Part shown: positions 38,437 through 47,891 of the stretch, piece after piece
Numbering within the stretch: position 1 is the stretch's first letter
Layout of the letters: each line of letters begins with the position of its first letter
Source of the DNA: Archaeoglobus sulfaticallidus PM70-1
GTDB taxonomy: Archaea > Halobacteriota > Archaeoglobi > Archaeoglobales > Archaeoglobaceae
NCBI RefSeq assembly: GCF_000385565.1
Contig: NC_021169.1
Location: 1,656,571 to 1,720,570 of the forward strand
Direction: 5' to 3'
DNA: 64,000 nucleotides
Made by a program: the position numbers and the translations under genes
Notes under the pieces: model-generated
What the model was told of the DNA's origin: nothing
The model's database searches: none
The model's input: only the letters and a program-made list of their open reading frames with translations

Positions 38437-40248
38437 ATGGCCGCACCACCAAAGGAGTTCCTCAGGAAGATAAAGCCATTCTCATTTTTATCTGAAAAAG
38501 AGCTTGACTATCTGGTCGCAAACCTGGATGTTGAGGCATATGAAAAGGGAGAGGTTGTTTTCAAAAAAGGTAAGCACTCAAAGTATGTCTATGTCGTCTT
38601 TCAGGGTTCTGTCGGGCTGTATGATGACGATACGCTCATAGATGTTGTTACAAGGGGTGAGATATTCGGAATAATTTCTGCAATAACAGGAAACCCGTTA
38701 TCGCTAACCGCTATCGCAATGGAAGATCTGATATGCTACGAGATCAAGAAGGATGCGTTCAACGAGATTTTCGAGAAAAACCCGAAGTTCTCAGCTTTCT
38801 TCACAACATTCATCAACAAGAGGTTCAGATCCTTCACGAACCTCGTCAGAGAGACTGAAGGTACACTGCAAGAAGAGATATATCTGATGAGCGTCGAGAA
38901 GCTGATCCGTAAAGATCCTGTTGTTTGTAGCAGAGACACTGTAGTGGAGGATGCTGCAAAGACGATGATAAACAACAGGGTTGGATCGATCGTTGTTGTT
39001 GAGAATGGAAAACCCGTCGGGGTTCTCACCGACAGCGATCTGAAGAAGGTTCTGGTTTATGGAGACAAAAAAGATCCTGTTGAGAGGCACATGGTCTCTC
39101 CAGCGATTTATATTGATAGCGAGAAGCCTGTCTTTGAAGCTTATCTGACCTTGCTGAACAAGGGAATAAATCATCTGATTGTTGTGAACAAGGATTCGAA
39201 GGCCATTGGAGTCATAACGAGCAAGGATATCCTGTCACAACTGGAGCCAGCATCCTCACTCATCTCCCTGTACAGGGGAATACAGAAGGCCAGCAGCATT
39301 GAAGAGCTGAAATCTTACCTGAGTGGAGTTAGAAAAGCTGTTGCTGCTCTGGCGTTGAAGGGTTTCCACTTCTACGAGCTCAGCAGAATGATTACCTCCG
39401 TCTATGATTCAGCAGTCCACAGGGTGCTCGTGATGACCGAAAAGGAATTCGACCTGCCAGATTATGTCTGGATCCACATGGGAAGTTCTGGAAGAAAGGA
39501 GCAGATCATTGCGACTGATCAGGACAACATGATAATTTACGATGGCGATAAGAAGGAGGTGCTCGAGTTCGCGAAAAGAGTCAACGACAGGCTTGATGAA
39601 ATAGGCATTCCAAAATGCACGGCCAACTACATGGCCTCAAACCCCAAATGGAATCTAACCATTGATGAGTGGAAGGATAACTTCAAGAGGTGGTTTAACG
39701 CATTAACCGGAGAAAATATAAGATACCTTTCGGTCTTTCTCGATCTGAGGCCGATTCATGGAGATACCAGCCTCTACACTGAGCTTCTGGAGTTCATAAA
39801 GGATAACATAACCTCTCAGGCAATAAGGTTCCTCGCCCTTGACGCAACCACAATTGAGCCCCCGATCGGAATTTTCGGGATCAAAGGGCTGGATAAGGGA
39901 CTGGATATTAAAAAGTTCGGAATATATCCAATAGCGAACGGTGTCAGGGTGCTGGCACTTGAAAATGGAATTGTAAAGATAACTAACACCAAAGAGAGAA
40001 TTGAGAGATTATCTGAGATCTCAGCTATTGGCGATAGAAAGGATGATCTGCTTGAGGCTTACGAGTTCCTGCAGGAGTTGAGATTGAGACACCAGTCGAT
40101 TTCATTTTCAGCTGGATTTGAAGGAGACAACATAATAAAAATCGATGAGATCGACAAGATCGAGAGCTTTGTTTTGAGAGAGGCTTTAAAGATTGTTTCC
40201 TCATTCCAGAAGTTCATAAAAGGAAGATACAAGGTGTATGGACTATAG
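38437..40248 (+). CDS. cNMP-binding / CBS / DUF294 nucleotidyltransferase-like signalling protein
   Basis: 603 residues in four parts: a cyclic-nucleotide-binding fold (about 10-125, EKGEVVFKKGKHSKYVYVVF); two CBS domains (about 150-275, VVENGKPVGVLTDSDLKKVL and VVNKDSKAIGVITSKDIL); a DUF294 nucleotidyltransferase-like domain (about 290-420, GSSGRKEQIIATDQDNMI, with Asp residues typical of GlnD-type enzymes); and a DUF294 C-terminal helical domain. The family is thought to sense adenine nucleotides, but the target is unknown. A dnaQ-like gene follows with almost no gap. Confidence 0.85.
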   Translation: MAAPPKEFLRKIKPFSFLSEKELDYLVANLDVEAYEKGEVVFKKGKHSKYVYVVFQGSVGLYDDDTLIDVVTRGEIFGIISAITGNPLSLTAIAMEDLICYEIKKDAFNEIFEKNPKFSAFFTTFINKRFRSFTNLVRETEGTLQEEIYLMSVEKLIRKDPVVCSRDTVVEDAAKTMINNRVGSIVVVENGKPVGVLTDSDLKKVLVYGDKKDPVERHMVSPAIYIDSEKPVFEAYLTLLNKGINHLIVVNKDSKAIGVITSKDILSQLEPASSLISLYRGIQKASSIEELKSYLSGVRKAVAALALKGFHFYELSRMITSVYDSAVHRVLVMTEKEFDLPDYVWIHMGSSGRKEQIIATDQDNMIIYDGDKKEVLEFAKRVNDRLDEIGIPKCTANYMASNPKWNLTIDEWKDNFKRWFNALTGENIRYLSVFLDLRPIHGDTSLYTELLEFIKDNITSQAIRFLALDATTIEPPIGIFGIKGLDKGLDIKKFGIYPIANGVRVLALENGIVKITNTKERIERLSEISAIGDRKDDLLEAYEFLQELRLRHQSISFSAGFEGDNIIKIDEIDKIESFVLREALKIVSSFQKFIKGRYKVYGL

Positions 40249-40257
40249 GTGAGGATC

Positions 40258-40872
40258 ATGAACCTCAGATCAGCAAGATTTTCGGTTATCGATCTCGAGA
40301 CCACCGGATTGAATGTAAAGAGAGATGAAATCCTATCTATAGCCGTAGTGCCAATGCAAGGGACGAAGATACTGAGCAGTGAGAGCTTTCATACATACAT
40401 AAAGCCAAAGAGATACAAACTGAAGTCGATGAGGATCCATGGGATCGATCCCAGCACGATAGAGAACGCACCAAAATTTTCCGAGGTTTCAAAATACCTG
40501 TTCGACCTCCTAAGGGATACTATAATTGTTGGACATGCAGTTGAGATAGATTTCAGCTTTCTCAAGAAATATTTCAAAAACGAGAACATGAACCTGAACA
40601 ACAAGTACATAGACATAGCGATAGTGGAGAAGTGGCTCTGTGAGAGGCTGGGAGAGAGAAAGGGCAATATGGATCTGACTCTCGATGTTCTCCTGAAATC
40701 ATACAACCTCAGCGGGAGGTTCAGGCATCATGCCTTGACAGATGCTTTCCTGACAGCCCAGATATTCCAGATCCAGCTTCTCAAGATGCTCAAATACGGG
40801 ATGAATTCTGTGGAAAGAATTCTCTCCATTATGGAGTCCTCAAAGGCTACGAGAATTGACTTTATTTTTTAA
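40258..40872 (+). CDS. DnaQ-like 3'-5' exonuclease
   Basis: A stand-alone DEDDh exonuclease of about 204 residues. Exo I is SVIDLETTGL, Exo II is HAVEIDFSFLKK and Exo III is RHHALTDAFLTA, giving all four acidic residues and the His. It resembles the proofreading epsilon subunit of bacterial DNA polymerase III, although archaeal replicases proofread in cis, so it more likely trims RNA or DNA ends in repair. GGTGAGG precedes ATG 40258. Same strand and tight spacing with the CBS-domain gene. Confidence 0.85.
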   Translation: MNLRSARFSVIDLETTGLNVKRDEILSIAVVPMQGTKILSSESFHTYIKPKRYKLKSMRIHGIDPSTIENAPKFSEVSKYLFDLLRDTIIVGHAVEIDFSFLKKYFKNENMNLNNKYIDIAIVEKWLCERLGERKGNMDLTLDVLLKSYNLSGRFRHHALTDAFLTAQIFQIQLLKMLKYGMNSVERILSIMESSKATRIDFIF

Positions 40873-40912
40873 TTTTGTCTTGTTGATGTTTTGAGGCTGA
40901 TTCCCGAGTTTC

Positions 40913-41632
40913 TCATATCACTCCTGCAGACTCCAGAAGCCCATGATCCTCAAGTATCTCAAGACTTCCATCAGCTTTCACTTTTTTATCCATGCCAATC
41001 AGAATGATCCGATCTGCTATTTTCGGCACAATGTCGAGCTCATGAGTGGCAACGATCAGCGTAGAATTTCTTTTTTGCAGGATTTCCACAATCTTCCGCC
41101 TCGTCTTTCCATCAACATTTGCAGTAGGTTCATCCAGGAAAAGAATTTTTGGATCCAGCATCAGGGCACATACGATTGACACTTTCTTTTTCTCCCCACC
41201 GCTCAACCGGAATGGTGGTTTCTCAAGGAGATAATCAATTCCAAACTTTCGTGCATGGGTTCTGGCAAGCTCGACAGCTTCATCGTAAGGAATGTTGAGC
41301 TGAGAAGGCGTATAAAGAAGCTCTTCGAGGACTGTTGGGTTGAAAAGGAAATCATCTGGATTCTGGAAAACCACACCGATGTTCCTTCTCAAAAACTCGG
41401 CATTATTTCTGTTTGGTTCAACTCCAAAAATCCTGATTTTTCCTGTCTTGGGCTTAACCAGCCCCGACAGAAGCATGATCAGTGTGGACTTTCCACACCC
41501 ATTTGGCCCAAGCAGAACTATCCTTTCCCCATCTCGTATCTCAGCCGAGAAATCCTTTACGGCTAAAGTCCCATCTGGATACTCATATGATACATTCTCT
41601 GCTGAAACCACTACCTCTCTCAGATGCACCAC
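40913..41632 (-). CDS. cbiO: Cobalt/nickel ECF transporter ATPase CbiO
   Basis: A 239-residue ABC ATPase: Walker A GPNGCGKST near residue 39, Q loop VVFQNPDDFLF, signature RLSGGEKKKVSIVCAL, Walker B KILFLDEPTANVD and the switch His in VATHELD. The Q-loop QNPDDQ/LF-type motif is typical of energy-coupling factor ATPases. It overlaps cbiQ by a few bases and is the last gene of cbiMNQO, so it probably works as a homodimer under CbiQ. Confidence 0.92.
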   Translation of the reverse strand: MVHLREVVVSAENVSYEYPDGTLAVKDFSAEIRDGERIVLLGPNGCGKSTLIMLLSGLVKPKTGKIRIFGVEPNRNNAEFLRRNIGVVFQNPDDFLFNPTVLEELLYTPSQLNIPYDEAVELARTHARKFGIDYLLEKPPFRLSGGEKKKVSIVCALMLDPKILFLDEPTANVDGKTRRKIVEILQKRNSTLIVATHELDIVPKIADRIILIGMDKKVKADGSLEILEDHGLLESAGVI

Positions 41633-42381
41633 CAGAGGGCTATGGAGATCACGAGAATAAAAAATCCTTCGATTGAGCCTAACTTGTAAGGTTTAACATA
41701 CGGCTTGTATCTGTAACCCCCTCTCGCCATCGATGCGAGATGGAGTCTCTCAGACCTCTCAAAGACCCTTATGAAGAACACACCCATCGCGTTGCCACCA
41801 TTTCTCCATATCTCGGAGAACCCCATCTTCCGAAATCTCCTGCTCTCTCTTGCAAGAATTATCCTGAAAAGCTCGGAGAAGGTCAGGTGGATGTATCTGT
41901 ATGTCACCACGATGATCGATACGAAAGTTTCAGGGAGTCTGTAGGACCTGAAGGCTGAAACTATGTCGGAGAAAGGCGTTGTGAGAATTAAGAGTGAAAG
42001 CAAAGCAACGGCAATTAAAACCCTGAAAGTAAAGACTGCAGCATAAACGAAACCATCCCAGTTGATGCCGCTGTAACCGAACATGTGGGGCATCACAATA
42101 ATGAAAGAAAACAGCGGAAAAAGCCATACCCTCTTCAAAAAGAGCATAACCTCTATTTTGGACAGAATCAAAAATAACACCACTACAAAAAATACAGCCA
42201 AGAGCTTATCCACATCAAATGTTGTCGTTGTAAGCACAATCAGCAAAAAAATTCCGGCAATTTTAATTCTGGGATCCACTCTCTGCAAGAATCCGTTCTT
42301 ATATACCGTCCTCTCAGAGCTAAAAAAATTATTAAAAAATGCTGAGGCCTCCTTTGCCGTCTTTTCGATTAACTCGATCAT
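41620..42381 (-). CDS. cbiQ: ECF transporter transmembrane coupler CbiQ
   Basis: About 253 residues with five or six hydrophobic helices and the two cytoplasmic coupling helices marked by ARESRRFRKMGF and SMARGGYRYKP (Ala-Arg-Gly type motifs that contact the ATPase). It links the metal-binding subunits CbiMN to CbiO. ATG 42381 is preferred; an in-frame TTG at 42411 lies within the preceding gene. Confidence 0.9.
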   Translation of the reverse strand: MIELIEKTAKEASAFFNNFFSSERTVYKNGFLQRVDPRIKIAGIFLLIVLTTTTFDVDKLLAVFFVVVLFLILSKIEVMLFLKRVWLFPLFSFIIVMPHMFGYSGINWDGFVYAAVFTFRVLIAVALLSLLILTTPFSDIVSAFRSYRLPETFVSIIVVTYRYIHLTFSELFRIILARESRRFRKMGFSEIWRNGGNAMGVFFIRVFERSERLHLASMARGGYRYKPYVKPYKLGSIEGFFILVISIALWWCI

Positions 42382-42394
42382 GACTATTCTCTTG

Positions 42395-42670
42395 CTACTC
42401 TCTCGAAGCAACGACTTTCGCTATGCCATATGCAACTGCAAGAGTAATCAATGCACCGATAACTCCGGAGATCAAGGTCCCAGAGAACATGTCCAAGCCT
42501 GGTACGGAGTAGTCCGGAAGTATTCCTTCATAATCCTGATGCTCCTCAGCTCCAAGATGCTCAGCAACATTCTCAAGGGGTTCGGAGTAGTTGACGAGGT
42601 CTGCGAGATATGCAAATACTGGAGACAGAAACAGAAGAATACCAAGCAGGATCCAGAACTTTTTTGACAT
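42395..42670 (-). CDS. CbiN-like / PDGLE-type small subunit of the metal importer
   Basis: A 91-residue protein with an N-terminal helix (KKFWILLGILLFLSPVFAYL), a short outer loop with PDYSVPGLD and a second helix (SGTLISGVIGALITLAVAYG). Two helices and the PDY-PGL motif place it with CbiN or the PDGLE proteins that replace CbiN beside CbiM. It sits between cbiM and cbiQ. Confidence 0.8.
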   Translation of the reverse strand: MSKKFWILLGILLFLSPVFAYLADLVNYSEPLENVAEHLGAEEHQDYEGILPDYSVPGLDMFSGTLISGVIGALITLAVAYGIAKVVASRE

Positions 42671-42695
42671 ATACTACACCCCTTACTTTATTTCT

Positions 42696-43337
42696 TCACG
42701 CACCTACTTTCGATTTGCTCTCCGTGAAAAGGATGTCCGGCCTTGTGGAATATATGTATGCAACAACACCAGCAGTTATTACTCCCTCAATAATGCCAAG
42801 GATACCATGCCACATCCCCATTACTGGAACGGTCACAGCAATCGAATACTTGAACGTACTTGACAGCCCAATTTCAATCCCAGCAAATATTGCTGCAAGC
42901 GTTATGCCAAGCCACCCGGCTACTGCTGCTGCAAGATACGGGTTCTTCTTTTCCAGCAGCTTGAACACATAGTATCCAACAAAGACTGCAACAACACCCA
43001 TGTTCCATATGTTCGCTCCCAGGGCCGTTATACCACCATCAGCAAAAACCAGCGTCTGAATGATCAGCACTGAAGCCATTGCAAGAAATCCAGCATACGG
43101 ACCGAGAATTACGCCAGCCAGTGCACCACCCACGAAGTGCGCTGATGTACCTCCTGGAATGGGCCAGTTTAGCATCTGTGCTGCAAAAATGGCTGAAGCA
43201 ACCATCCCAACAACAGGAACCCTCTTTTCATCAAGTTCATCCTTAGCCTTTATCAAAGATATGACAAACACTATCCCAGTCAAAACATAAAAAACACCGG
43301 CTATACTCAGATCAAGGAAGCCATCAGGTATATGCAA
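42696..43337 (-). CDS. cbiM: Cobalt/nickel-binding ECF subunit CbiM
   Basis: A polytopic S component of about 213 residues that binds the metal. The start is set at TTG 43337, which gives Met-His-Ile-Pro-Asp-Gly at the N-terminus. In CbiM and NikM the second-residue His and the free amino end form the metal site, so this start matters. GGAGGTGA lies just upstream of that TTG, while a GTG at 43346 falls inside the ribosome binding site. Conserved GGTSAHFVGGALAGVILGPY and LGANIWNMGV are present. Whether cobalt or nickel is preferred cannot be told. Confidence 0.9.
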   Translation of the reverse strand: MHIPDGFLDLSIAGVFYVLTGIVFVISLIKAKDELDEKRVPVVGMVASAIFAAQMLNWPIPGGTSAHFVGGALAGVILGPYAGFLAMASVLIIQTLVFADGGITALGANIWNMGVVAVFVGYYVFKLLEKKNPYLAAAVAGWLGITLAAIFAGIEIGLSSTFKYSIAVTVPVMGMWHGILGIIEGVITAGVVAYIYSTRPDILFTESKSKVGA

Positions 43338-43506
43338 CGATCTCACCTCCGTATTACCAACACTTTGTGTGGTGTTACTTGTTAATAAGTCTTTTGGTTT
43401 ATGTTAGATACAGTAAAACAAGAAAGGTGTTCAGATACAAGTATGGGTAGAATTCCCAGCAACAATTGAAAATTGTGAAAAAGCCGAAAGCTACAAACTA
43501 TCCGAT

Positions 43507-44670
43507 TTACCTCAGACTATTCACAAACTCAGAGATGCGATCTGCAGCCTCTCTCAACTTATCCATGCTAACCGCATAGGCACATCTGATATATCCCTCT
43601 CCGCTCTCCCCAAAAGCGTTTCCCGGAACTACAGCAACATTCTTTTCCAGCAAAAGCCTCTCTGCAAATTCTTCGCTCGACAGGCCGGTGTCTTTTATGC
43701 TCGGGAAAGCGTAAAATGCCCCTTCTGGCATGTGAGTTTCTAAAACTTCATTCAGCTTTCTGACAAAGAAGTTTCTTCTCCTCATATATTCCGCTCTCAT
43801 CTCATCAAGCTCGCTCTCACCATTCCTCAGAGCTTCAATAGCTCCAATCTGAGAGGTTATCGGGGCGCATAGCATGGAGTACTGATGGATCTTGAGGACT
43901 GCATCGAGTATCTCATCCGGAGCGATAACATACCCAATTCTGAGCCCGGTCATAGCAAAAGACTTTGAGAACCCGTTCAAAACCACTACTCTATCCTCCA
44001 TTCCATTAAGTCCAGCAATAGATGTGTGAGGGAATTTATAAGTGAGTTCAGAGTAGATTTCATCAGATATTACAATCATATCCATCTCTACTACCGCATC
44101 AGCTATCTCCTCTAGCTCTTTCTTGCTGTAGCTAACCCCAGTTGGATTCGATGGATAGTTCAGAATCAGAATTTTCGGGTCTATCATTCTTGATGCGGTA
44201 GTTATTTCTTCGTATGTCAGCCTTGAAGGTGGAGGAATAGATATTGTAACAACATTCCCTCCGCAAAGAATTGCCAGTGGCTGATAGGAAACATACGATG
44301 GCTCAGGGATCAGAACAAAATCACCGGGGTTTACGGTAGCCCTCAAACTCAGATCAAATCCTTCGCTAACACCAGAAGTTACAACGATGTTGTCCGGGTT
44401 GGCATCGAGACCGAATTTTCTGTAATACTTAGCGATTTCAACCCTCAATTCTTCAAGGCCATAGTTTGATGTATAGGATGTTATTCCCTTCTCGAGAGAA
44501 TAGATCATTTCCTCTCTTATCCTCCAAGGAGTTGGGAAATCAGGTTCTCCTACTCCAAGGCTTATAACATCTTCCCTTCCAATAATGAGGTCAAAAAATC
44601 TCCTGATCCCGGATGGCTTTATTTCAAGTAGCTTTTCATTCACCTTCTTTTTTTCCTTCATTTTCTCCAT
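43507..44670 (-). CDS. PLP-dependent class I/II aminotransferase (Asp/aromatic type)
   Basis: A 387-residue fold-type I aminotransferase. Landmarks are the N-terminal SLGVGEPDFPTPW, the NYPSNPTGV loop near residue 170, the Asp that holds the pyridine N in VISDEIYSELTY, the Schiff-base Lys in NGFSKSFAMTGLRIGY near residue 235, and a C-terminal Arg in GYIRCAY that binds the substrate carboxylate. It resembles archaeal enzymes annotated as aspartate or aromatic aminotransferases; the amino donor is uncertain. An Lrp-type gene lies 30 bp upstream on the same strand, suggesting co-regulation. Confidence 0.88.
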   Translation of the reverse strand: MEKMKEKKKVNEKLLEIKPSGIRRFFDLIIGREDVISLGVGEPDFPTPWRIREEMIYSLEKGITSYTSNYGLEELRVEIAKYYRKFGLDANPDNIVVTSGVSEGFDLSLRATVNPGDFVLIPEPSYVSYQPLAILCGGNVVTISIPPPSRLTYEEITTASRMIDPKILILNYPSNPTGVSYSKKELEEIADAVVEMDMIVISDEIYSELTYKFPHTSIAGLNGMEDRVVVLNGFSKSFAMTGLRIGYVIAPDEILDAVLKIHQYSMLCAPITSQIGAIEALRNGESELDEMRAEYMRRRNFFVRKLNEVLETHMPEGAFYAFPSIKDTGLSSEEFAERLLLEKNVAVVPGNAFGESGEGYIRCAYAVSMDKLREAADRISEFVNSLR

Positions 44671-44700
44671 TCAAATCCTCCCGATTTCACGGAATTATCG

Positions 44701-45198
44701 CTACGGAACTATCGCAAGCCTCCTATCCTCTTCATCACTGAAAAGCAGAACTCCCTCTTCCTTATACGATTTGAGCACAAAATGTGTGTTCGTATCCCTG
44801 ACCTCAGGCAGGGTTGATACCTTTTCTGAAACGAAGAATGACACATCCTTCAAGGATTTGCCTTTAACAACGATCTGAAAGTCATACTCTCCGCTAACCA
44901 GCCTTACAGCATGTACCTCAGGAAACTTGGCAATTCTTCTTGCAATATCATCGTAATTTTTCTCTCTCGTGAGGTTAACCCTAACATCGATTAAAGCCAC
45001 CACAAACTCCTCACCAAGCTTTTCCCAGTCGATTATAGTCTTGTATTTTAGAATCGATTTCTCATTCTCGCATTCGGATATTATCTTTTCTACATCTTCA
45101 CGGCTCAGGCCAGTTATATCGGCTATCTCATCCACAGAATATCTTGCATTGTCTTCAAGGAGTTTCAGCACCTCCACCTTCTTATCAGCTTCATGCAT
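44701..45198 (-). CDS. Lrp/AsnC family transcriptional regulator
   Basis: 165 residues: a winged helix-turn-helix (about 8-55, YSVDEIADITGLSREDVEKI) and an RAM/AsnC effector domain (about 65-145, VVALIDVRVNLTREKNYDDI and VRLVSGEYDFQIVVKGKSL). Proteins of this type bind amino acids and form octamers. Its position just ahead of the aminotransferase suggests it controls that gene in response to an amino acid; that is inference. Confidence 0.88.
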   Translation of the reverse strand: MHEADKKVEVLKLLEDNARYSVDEIADITGLSREDVEKIISECENEKSILKYKTIIDWEKLGEEFVVALIDVRVNLTREKNYDDIARRIAKFPEVHAVRLVSGEYDFQIVVKGKSLKDVSFFVSEKVSTLPEVRDTNTHFVLKSYKEEGVLLFSDEEDRRLAIVP

Positions 45199-45278
45199 CC
45201 AATCACCTGATTTGAAAAAAACAGGAAGGATTATTTAAAATGTTGGTTGCTGCTCGCTCTATCTAACCTACTAACCTA

Positions 45279-46073
45279 CTACCTCGGCAGTCCAAGCAGA
45301 GATCTGACAAGATTCTCTCTCGACCACTCCTTCTGGCTGACCGCCTCCATCATAAGAACATTCGGTGGTGGTTCTGGAAAAACTTCGGCAACTATTTCCT
45401 CTATGCTCTTACCAGCATCAAAAAGCTCTTTAACCCTATCTCTCAAGTCAGACACATATTCAGCATATTTCACCGCATACTCTCTTTCTGCTATACCCAC
45501 TCCTCCAAAGTAGTACTCAAAATCCTTTTTGAGGATTCTCTCCAAAGAGGTTATAGTGTCGCCAAACTCCTCTTCCCTCAGGCAGATCATCTGATTGGTG
45601 GATATTATGAGGTCTCCGGAGAAAAGAAAGTCATCGATGAGGATAGAAACATGGTCAAATGTATGCCCAGGAGTTTCCACAACTTCCACAACAGTATCTC
45701 CAAACTCCATTTTGCTGTCCAACGGCTCACAATCTGCAGCTACTGGCTGACCCCACACCAATTTTCTGTAATCAGGAATTTCAGGAGGAGATTTGAGAAT
45801 GCTGATGGATTTCTCAGGAGCATACACCTTAATTCCAATCTCCTTTAGATTATTAATCGCCCCAACATGATCTTCGTGGTAATGGGTTATGAGTGCTATC
45901 TCAACATCCAAGTTCTTCACCAGGTCCACGACTTCTCTAGCTGTGTTCGGGCATCCACAGTCTATCAGAAGATTTCTGTAAACATAAAAGTGAGTCCAGT
46001 AGAGAACCTTGCCACCAACCTCAGTTCCGCACTTAACTGCAAGCACATCGTCGTGCTTCTCAGCAATCAGCAC
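45279..46073 (-). CDS. Metallo-beta-lactamase fold hydrolase
   Basis: A 264-residue hydrolase with the dizinc motif THYHEDHVGA near residue 64, a second ligand His in ETPGHTFDH and an Asp in FLFSGDLIIS. The C-terminal helical part (YAEYVSDLRDRVKELFDAGK) resembles the glyoxalase II-like and LACTB2-like branch. The substrate is unknown. It lies 24 bp after truA on the same strand. Confidence 0.85.
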   Translation of the reverse strand: MLIAEKHDDVLAVKCGTEVGGKVLYWTHFYVYRNLLIDCGCPNTAREVVDLVKNLDVEIALITHYHEDHVGAINNLKEIGIKVYAPEKSISILKSPPEIPDYRKLVWGQPVAADCEPLDSKMEFGDTVVEVVETPGHTFDHVSILIDDFLFSGDLIISTNQMICLREEEFGDTITSLERILKKDFEYYFGGVGIAEREYAVKYAEYVSDLRDRVKELFDAGKSIEEIVAEVFPEPPPNVLMMEAVSQKEWSRENLVRSLLGLPR

Positions 46074-46097
46074 AGTTCCACCTATTCAGTGAGCCAC

Positions 46098-46913
46098 CTA
46101 CTCGGTGAGATCATCCAGAAAGTCATCCATAATCGAGAAAACCTTGAACTGAGTACCATAAAATCTTATCTTCTGCTCAAGCTTCCTCTTGAACATGTTA
46201 AAGGCATATTCATCGATCTCAAACTCGATATCGGAGTATTTAACGTCCTTGAGCAGCAGGCCATATGCTGGAGAGGGTTCCATTCGCTCAAAGTAGTTTT
46301 CCGGATCGAGCATAGATTTCATCCACTCAACATCCCTGACCCCTCTGCCAATCATTTCTAGTGCTGTGGCAAGATTCCTGACCATGTTCCATGTAAATGC
46401 ATTACCTTCAATTTCTATGGTTATGAAGCGATCGTCAAGCCTAACCTCAACGCTCTTTATGGTTCTGATGTTGCTCGAAGATTCAGCGAACCTCTTCGTA
46501 AAGTTCGAGAAATCATGAGTTCCCTCTATTATGCACGCAGCCTTCCTCATCAGCGAGACATCTATATCGGACTTCAACATAACATATGAGTAGACCCTTG
46601 AGGTTGCATCCCTTCGGGGATCGAAGTCATCGCTGACCTTAGCCCATGCCCATATCGTTATATCTTCAGGAAGCTTGGAGTTGATTATTCTCGGCAGATA
46701 CTTTTTCGCATCGACATCGATTGCAAAAACATTGCCCAGAGCGTGAACTCCAGCGTCAGTTCTGCTCGAGCATCTGTATCTCGCCACCCCAGCATCTATT
46801 CCCAGTTCGCTGAAGGCTTTGAACAGCTCACCCTCAACAGTCCTCAGATTGGGCTGATACTGCGATCCATGAAAGTTATCCCCGAAATAGGCGAATTTAT
46901 AGGCAACCCTCAT
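46098..46913 (-). CDS. truA: tRNA pseudouridine synthase A
   Basis: A 271-residue enzyme that converts uridines 38-40 in the tRNA anticodon arm to pseudouridine. The catalytic Asp is in RCSSRTDAGVHALGN near residue 52. The N-terminal YKFAYFGDNFHGSQYQPN and the central FTWNMVRNLATALEMIGRG are TruA hallmarks. It is followed by the MBL-fold gene and preceded by a small conserved gene, all on the minus strand. Confidence 0.93.
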   Translation of the reverse strand: MRVAYKFAYFGDNFHGSQYQPNLRTVEGELFKAFSELGIDAGVARYRCSSRTDAGVHALGNVFAIDVDAKKYLPRIINSKLPEDITIWAWAKVSDDFDPRRDATSRVYSYVMLKSDIDVSLMRKAACIIEGTHDFSNFTKRFAESSSNIRTIKSVEVRLDDRFITIEIEGNAFTWNMVRNLATALEMIGRGVRDVEWMKSMLDPENYFERMEPSPAYGLLLKDVKYSDIEFEIDEYAFNMFKRKLEQKIRFYGTQFKVFSIMDDFLDDLTE

Positions 46914-46932
46914 ACTGAACCTTCTTTCTAAG

Positions 46933-47244
46933 TTATTTATTGGGAATCAGAGATGACACGAATTCATTTACCGTGGATATCTTCCTTCTCAGAACATCCT
47001 TAACATTCTTCTGACCCTGATAGTATCCTATTGCCGCTCCAACTATGAAGAGGAAATCAATGTCATCCAGCTGATATTTGTTCTTTATCTCATACAGCTT
47101 TTCAGCCCAGCTTTGGGGAATTCCATCCACAGTTTCTTCTTCACCGTAATCAAGATTTTCAAGGATCCTCTCATCAACACCCCATGTTTTTCTCAACTCA
47201 TCAAAGGCATCCCATAAAAGGGATTTTTTCATCTGAACATCCAT
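46933..47244 (-). CDS. Small archaeal protein of unknown function
   Basis: 103 residues, mostly helical, with no membrane segment (it contains WDAFDELRKTWGVDERIL and DIDFLFIVGAAIGYYQGQ). I do not recognise a family. GGGGGGAAC stands before ATG 47244, a plausible ribosome binding site. It is 19 bp ahead of truA and probably in the same transcript, so a link to tRNA modification is possible but unproven. Confidence 0.65.
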   Translation of the reverse strand: MDVQMKKSLLWDAFDELRKTWGVDERILENLDYGEEETVDGIPQSWAEKLYEIKNKYQLDDIDFLFIVGAAIGYYQGQKNVKDVLRRKISTVNEFVSSLIPNK

Positions 47245-47286
47245 GAAGTTCCCCCCAGCTTAGTTTTCAGTTTAAATATATAAATC

Positions 47287-47850
47287 TTAACCTCTTTTGA
47301 CAGTCTCTTTGTAAGTGTGATATACCCTCTGAATGGCAGTAAAGTGAGACAGCAACGCCACAATCAGCACTGCAAGTTCTGGATTACCGAGAATCAGACC
47401 AGCGAAGATTATGATTAACCGCTCCCCTCGCTCGGCAATCCCAACATCGCATTTTTCAATTATGTTCTCAGCTCTTGCTCTTGTATAACTGACAAGAAGT
47501 GCCCCACTCATCGCAAACGCCACATATACCCAGTTAACACCGTATATGCCAAGAGCTATGAAAATTGCCACATCAACATATCTATCCGAAACAGAATCTA
47601 TATATCCCCCAAAATCCGTTTTCAGGGTTTGATTTCTCGCTAAAGCTCCATCGAGCATATCAAATAATCCACTTAAAATTATAAAAATCCCACCAAGAAT
47701 TAATTCTCCAATCGAGATTAAATACGCTGAAGAAAATCCAACGAGCAACCCGATAAATGTGAGGTGGTTCGGTTTTACACCAAGTCTGTAAATGGTAGAA
47801 GTTAGTGGTGCGAGAACCTTGGTTATATGCAACTTTAGCGAACTGAGCAT
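47287..47850 (-). CDS. CDP-alcohol phosphatidyltransferase (archaeal lipid head-group synthase)
   Basis: An integral membrane enzyme of about 187 residues and five or six helices. It carries the full CDP-alcohol transferase motif: DMLDGALAR, then eight residues, then GGYIDSVSD, supplying the metal-binding Asp residues. Archaeal members move a CDP-archaeol group to inositol phosphate or another polar head. The short length and archaeal context favour an archaetidylinositol phosphate synthase, but the acceptor is not provable here. Start at the second Met codon, 47850. Confidence 0.85.
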   Translation of the reverse strand: MLSSLKLHITKVLAPLTSTIYRLGVKPNHLTFIGLLVGFSSAYLISIGELILGGIFIILSGLFDMLDGALARNQTLKTDFGGYIDSVSDRYVDVAIFIALGIYGVNWVYVAFAMSGALLVSYTRARAENIIEKCDVGIAERGERLIIIFAGLILGNPELAVLIVALLSHFTAIQRVYHTYKETVKRG

Positions 47851-47891
47851 GACCAAAGGGATGAGATAAGATATTAATTTTTTACTTCCAG

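Noticed and set aside
43355-43380. NikR-like operator (AACAC with inverted GTGTT) upstream of cbiM
   Set aside because: The inverted repeat is only five bases per arm and does not match a full NikR site, so it is too weak to list.
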